From Candidatus Nanopelagicaceae bacterium (GTDB lineage Bacteria; Actinomycetota; Actinomycetes; Nanopelagicales; Nanopelagicaceae): 8,091 bases of DNA. The notes under the pieces are model-generated. The model was not told the origin of the DNA. It was given only the letters and a program-made list of their open reading frames with translations, and made no database searches. The DNA lies in the NCBI GenBank assembly GCA_023262125.1, contig JALRDT010000135.1, forward strand, positions 1 to 8,091, written 5' to 3'. Position numbers and translations under genes: made by a program. Positions 5,434-8,091 of this stretch are shown piece by piece. How positions within the stretch are numbered: the first letter of the stretch is position 1; the number at the start of each line of letters is the position of its first letter.

Positions 5434-6723
5434 TTGTCTATAGTAGAAAGCGCTCTTTTTTGGCGTTCTTTTTTGAGTCTTGTAATCAACATAGATCAGC
5501 CCAAATCTCTTTTCATATCCATATGCCCATTCAAAATTATCTAGAAAGCTCCAAGCGAAGTATCCCAGGATTGGTGCACCTTGACTTATTGCTGATTTCA
5601 TCGCATCTAGGTGACGTGCTAAATAGTCAATACGCTCATCATCAATAATCTCATCATTAATCACTTCATCATTCCAAGCAGAGCCATTCTCGGTAATGTA
5701 TATCGCTTTTGGTGAATATTCCTTTGAGATTCGAAGCAAAATCTCCTCAAAGGCCTGGGGGTTAACCTCCCAATTCATTGCAGTTCTTTTAACGTTCTTA
5801 CAATTGACACTTCTTATTGGTAGTGGCTTTGAATTTTGATCTGCTGCCACGGTCTGTCTGAAGTAGAAGTTAACACCAAGAAAATCTAAATCTTGAGCAA
5901 TCAATTTCATATCTCCACTATGAATCTCTGGAGATGCTCCTAAAGCATCGATTACATCTGCAGGGTAGGTTCCGCCAAAGACTGGATTAAGAAACCATCG
6001 ATTATCAAAGCCATCAGCTAATTGAGCAGCGATGCTATCCTCTTGACTATCAGTTGCTGGCACTGCCGGAGTAACATTAATAACAATTCCAACGCTTGCT
6101 TCAGAAACGTTGCTTCTAATTACTTGACAAGCCAATCCATGCGACATGAGCAGATTGTGAGAGACATTTAAGGCTGTTTGAAGATCTTTTATACCAGGAG
6201 CCATATCACCGTATAAGTGGCCAAGCCAGGCGCTACATAATGGTTCATTCAATGTCATCCAGTTTTTGACTCGATCGCCAAATCGAGAGGTGAGCACTTC
6301 GGCGTACTCCCCAAACCACTCCACAATTTCGCGGTTATTCCAACCACCACGTACCTGCAACGCCTCTGGCAGATCCCAGTGGTACATGGTCAACCAGGGG
6401 GCTATTTCCCGCTCTAATAATGAGTCAATTAAGCGATCGTAAAAATCTAACCCCATTTCATTTATCTTGCCAACGCCATTTGGAATAACTCTTGGCCAGG
6501 CCACAGAGAATCGATAAGCCTTTACACCCATCCACTTCATCAAATCAAGATCTTCCTTGTATCGGTGGTAGTGATCGCAGGCGATATCTCCATTGTCAAA
6601 ATTAGCTACCGTGCCGGGAACTTTACAGAAGGTATCCCAGATGGATTGACCTCTACCATCTTCATTAGCAGCTCCCTCAATTTGGTATGAAGATGTGGCA
6701 ACACCCCAGAGAAATTCGGTCAT
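5410..6723 (-). CDS. Glycoside hydrolase family 1 beta-glycosidase (beta-glucosidase-like)
   Basis: The 437-residue product is a full-length GH1 (alpha/beta)8-barrel retaining enzyme without signal peptide, so it acts in the cytoplasm on imported saccharides. It starts with the family signature [15 protein letters not shown] (4-18), including the sugar-binding Q14. TLNEP (157-161) gives the acid/base E160, ITENGS (343-348) gives the nucleophile E345, and [13 protein letters not shown] (391-403) gives the glycone-binding E398/W399. All catalytic residues are intact. The ATG at 6723 overlaps the GNAT stop by four bases, so the pair forms an operon read leftward. The Shine-Dalgarno is weak, which suggests coupling. 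GH1 members cleave beta-glucosides, galactosides, 6-phospho-glycosides or rarely glucosaminides; specificity cannot be read here. Confidence 0.95.
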   Translation of the reverse strand: MTEFLWGVATSSYQIEGAANEDGRGQSIWDTFCKVPGTVANFDNGDIACDHYHRYKEDLDLMKWMGVKAYRFSVAWPRVIPNGVGKINEMGLDFYDRLIDSLLEREIAPWLTMYHWDLPEALQVRGGWNNREIVEWFGEYAEVLTSRFGDRVKNWMTLNEPLCSAWLGHLYGDMAPGIKDLQTALNVSHNLLMSHGLACQVIRSNVSEASVGIVINVTPAVPATDSQEDSIAAQLADGFDNRWFLNPVFGGTYPADVIDALGASPEIHSGDMKLIAQDLDFLGVNFYFRQTVAADQNSKPLPIRSVNCKNVKRTAMNWEVNPQAFEEILLRISKEYSPKAIYITENGSAWNDEVINDEIIDDERIDYLARHLDAMKSAISQGAPILGYFAWSFLDNFEWAYGYEKRFGLIYVDYKTQKRTPKKSAFYYRQLLLNSPA

Positions 6724-7322
6724 ACAGAGAGACGCTTTCCAACCACGACTTCATCTCCACGCCTTAATAGTTCGGTATATCCAAGCGCTGCATAAAACTT
6801 CAAACCTCGCTCGTTATAAGCTGAGACCCGAAGATGAAAGCCAGGAGAGCCAAGATTCTTCAACTGATTCTCCATCTGCACCATCATTTTTCTACCCCAG
6901 CCTTGCCCTTGAACCTGAGGCAGCAAATCGATATGTCCGTGGGAGGGAAAGTCCTTAAGTACTTCGGAAGGTGATGGAGTAGGAGAAAATATCTCACGGA
7001 CTAGCCATTCATCTTCACTAAATTGTTTTAACTCAGCATATTTGATTTGTAATTGTGGCCACCAGTGCTTTTTGCAGAGATTTTGAAAATGGTCGGTGTC
7101 AAGGACACAAAGCCCATATCCAACAGTTTTTCCTGATTGAGAAAGAAGGTTGCTGGTCTCACTTGCATGAGTAACATATGGCCCAACAAAAACTTCACCA
7201 AGCATCTGATCATTTCTAAATTGGGATGTCGCATCACTTCCAGAGTTGCCAGTTTTTAAAGCCACAAAGTACAAATCATTTAAGTCATCGAGCGTTGCCG
7301 GTCTAATCTCAATTTCTGGCAT
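6720..7322 (-). CDS. GNAT-family N-acetyltransferase
   Basis: The 200-residue product opens with [19 protein letters not shown], the usual first strand and helix of GNAT enzymes. The acetyl-CoA pyrophosphate loop is QGQGWGRK (138-145), preceded by HGHIDLLP (128-135). A C-terminal [19 protein letters not shown] (164-182) matches the 'N.ra..fYe.lGF' end of the fold. The HIDLLP...QGQGWG...HLRVSAYN pattern resembles bacterial acetyltransferases related to the HAT-like domain of O-GlcNAcase; that link is my recollection of the family, not a search. ATG 7322 has GGAG about ten bases upstream. It is the first gene of the pair with the GH1 enzyme and diverges from the regulator. Acetylation of an amino sugar, or of a breakdown product after deacetylation, would fit the locus; the substrate is not known. 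Confidence 0.88.
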   Translation of the reverse strand: MPEIEIRPATLDDLNDLYFVALKTGNSGSDATSQFRNDQMLGEVFVGPYVTHASETSNLLSQSGKTVGYGLCVLDTDHFQNLCKKHWWPQLQIKYAELKQFSEDEWLVREIFSPTPSPSEVLKDFPSHGHIDLLPQVQGQGWGRKMMVQMENQLKNLGSPGFHLRVSAYNERGLKFYAALGYTELLRRGDEVVVGKRLSV

Positions 7323-7366
7323 GTGAGAATAATCTCCTACTCGCTGTTGCTTTGGCGAGAGTCCTC

Positions 7367-7372
7367 TGGTCT
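7367..7372. promoter_or_regulatory. TGGTCT half-site, possible HutC/DasR-type operator
   Basis: A perfect TGGTCT half-site lies about 45 bases upstream of the GNAT start codon, followed by A then TCGCCA instead of the expected AGACCA partner. Only the half-site is convincing, so the call rests on its position and on the regulator type encoded next door. Confidence 0.28.
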
Positions 7373-7414
7373 ATCGCCATTCAAGCCAATAACCCCTATT
7401 CAAGCGTAAAAAAC

Positions 7415-7444
7415 TTGATCTTCTTGAGACTGGTCTGATATTAA
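7415..7444 (+). promoter_or_regulatory. Candidate promoter of the GntR gene with TGGTCT inside the spacer
   Basis: TTGATC (7415-7420) as -35 and TATTAA (7439-7444) as -10 are 18 bases apart. The half-site TGGTCT (7431-7436, within ACTGGTCTGATA) sits between them, where a bound repressor would block RNA polymerase. This would give autoregulation, common for HutC-type repressors. Both boxes are imperfect. Confidence 0.35.
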
Positions 7445-7481
7445 TTCCCGCTCAACCCTAGATTTATTTACCCTCACACAA

Positions 7482-7487
7482 TACCCT
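7482..7487 (+). promoter_or_regulatory. Candidate -10 (TANNNT) for a leaderless GntR transcript
   Basis: TACCCT fits the actinobacterial -10 pattern TANNNT and ends seven bases before ATG 7495, which itself has no Shine-Dalgarno. This spacing is what leaderless actinobacterial mRNAs show. It competes with the 7415-7444 promoter as an explanation. Confidence 0.3.
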
Positions 7488-7494
7488 CAGAAAC

Positions 7495-8091
7495 ATGAAT
7501 GCCGACAAAGCTGCAATCAGGGCAAAAGAGCAATTGTTTAGCTTGCTTTCTCAGCTTCCCCAAGGCGCACGTTTACCTGGTGAGAGAACACTCTCTGAAG
7601 AATTTGGAGTTTGTCGCGTTACCTTAAGGCGAGCACTTGAAGACTTTATTGCAGATGGAAGACTTGAGAGACGAGCCCGTTCAGGGACTTACATTAAAAG
7701 ACCCATGATTTCATCAGAGATGCGTCTTAAGTCATTCACTGAAGAAATTAGAGCAAGAGGGCAAGAACCATCTTCTAGCCTAATTTCATTTAAGAAGACT
7801 AAAGCAAGTCTAAATGTTTCAAAATTATTAGGAATCAATCAAGGAGAGGAAATATTTTTTGTCACAAGACTACGTCTGGCAGATCATATTCCTGTTGCCC
7901 TAGAAACACTTCGAATTTCTTGCAGCTCAATACCAAATCTAACTCCTGAAGATTTCAAAGGTTCTATATACGATGTTATGTTTGAGAAGTCGGGAATCAG
8001 AATCATGAGTGCTAGGGCAGGTATCACTGCTCACAACCCAAGTGAAAGAGACAGAGATCTTCTTAAGACTTCATTAGAAACTCCCTGTCTT
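7495..8091 (+). CDS. GntR-family (HutC/DasR-like) transcriptional regulator, 3'-truncated by the window end
   Basis: 199 codons are visible and the frame is still open at the last base; complete members have about 240 residues. The N-terminal winged helix-turn-helix reads LPGERTLSEEFGV (27-39), RVTLRRALEDFIADGRLERR (41-60) and SGTYIKRP (63-70), the standard GntR DNA-binding domain. From about 78 (LKSFTEEIRARGQEP) the UTRA effector domain begins and continues through LGINQGEEIFFVTRLRLAD and VALETLRI to the window end. This combination defines the HutC subfamily, which includes DasR and NagR/YvoA, repressors that sense phosphorylated amino sugars and related ligands. ATG 7495 has no Shine-Dalgarno. 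It lies divergent to the GNAT-GH1 operon, and TGGTCT half-sites in both divergent regions suggest that it controls this locus. Subfamily is secure; effector is inferred. Confidence 0.9.
   Translation, partial: MNADKAAIRAKEQLFSLLSQLPQGARLPGERTLSEEFGVCRVTLRRALEDFIADGRLERRARSGTYIKRPMISSEMRLKSFTEEIRARGQEPSSSLISFKKTKASLNVSKLLGINQGEEIFFVTRLRLADHIPVALETLRISCSSIPNLTPEDFKGSIYDVMFEKSGIRIMSARAGITAHNPSERDRDLLKTSLETPCL

Larger units (their letters stand above)
7323..7494. promoter_or_regulatory. Divergent intergenic region between GNAT-GH1 operon and GntR gene
   Basis: These 172 bases hold the promoters of two opposite units. Two TGGTCT half-sites occur (7367-7372 and 7431-7436), the second between a candidate -35 and -10. 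TCAAG (7400-7404) and CTTGA (7414-7418) make a short inverted repeat around an A-rich loop. The octamer TCAAGCGT (7400-7407) is shared with the other divergent region. No tRNA, small ORF of note or terminator is seen. Confidence 0.5.

Noticed and set aside
5446..5474. Two T6 tracts after GCGCTC and GCGTTC downstream of permease 2, possible terminator
   Set aside because: The sequence before the T-runs gives no stable stem with a loop, and the repeat is explained by lysine/threonine codons of the GH1 C-terminus on the other strand.
7154..7159. Another TGGTCT inside the GNAT gene
   Set aside because: Within coding sequence, not near a promoter; a few copies of any 6-mer are expected in 8 kb.
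1..8091. CRISPR array, tRNA, rRNA, insertion sequence or integrase
   Set aside because: No regularly spaced repeats, cloverleaf-like sequence, transposase motif or terminal inverted repeats were seen on either strand.

Overview
The window looks like the genome of a low-to-moderate-GC actinobacterium, possibly one of the freshwater planktonic lineages (Nanopelagicales/acI type). This is inference from gene content and style only: a CUT1 sugar importer without its own ATPase, a HutC-type GntR regulator, a PIG-L deacetylase, tight ATGA gene overlaps and about 45% GC in sampled lines. There is no ribosomal or other phylogenetic marker. The first ~340 bases are different: GC is only about 29% by hand count over bases 1-240, and they carry two tiny, tightly packed, phage-like reading frames.

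Layout. (1) 1-361: a truncated phage-like ORF and a 34-residue cysteine-containing ORF on +. (2) 333-461: the last ~40 codons of a SIS-domain sugar isomerase on +, joined directly to the phage-like DNA, so this is either a prophage/attachment junction or an assembly chimera. (3) 465-2272 on -: a two-gene unit, a PIG-L (LmbE-like) deacetylase followed by an iron-dependent dehydrogenase of the sn-glycerol-1-phosphate dehydrogenase/AraM type. (4) 2389-5433 on +: lipoprotein solute-binding protein, then two CUT1 permeases. (5) 5410-7322 on -: a GNAT acetyltransferase followed by a GH1 beta-glycosidase, whose 3' end overlaps the second permease gene. (6) 7495-8091 on +: a GntR/HutC regulator cut by the window end.

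The genes read as one carbohydrate-uptake locus. An oligosaccharide or glycoside would be bound by the lipoprotein and imported by the two permeases with an ATPase encoded elsewhere. It would then be N-deacetylated by the PIG-L enzyme, cleaved by the GH1 enzyme, and processed by the SIS isomerase/deaminase and the dehydrogenase. The set resembles the archaeal chitobiose route (Dac deacetylase, GlmA glucosaminidase, GlmD SIS deaminase), with GH1 in place of GlmA and an additional polyol/sugar dehydrogenase and GNAT enzyme. An amino-sugar substrate is therefore the best guess, but it is not proven.

Regulation: the HutC regulator is of the DasR/NagR kind. TGGTCT half-sites, the core of the DasR-type operator, occur in both divergent intergenic regions. 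A striking 19-bp stem-loop encloses the start codon of the first permease gene, which may set the ratio of binding protein to permease.
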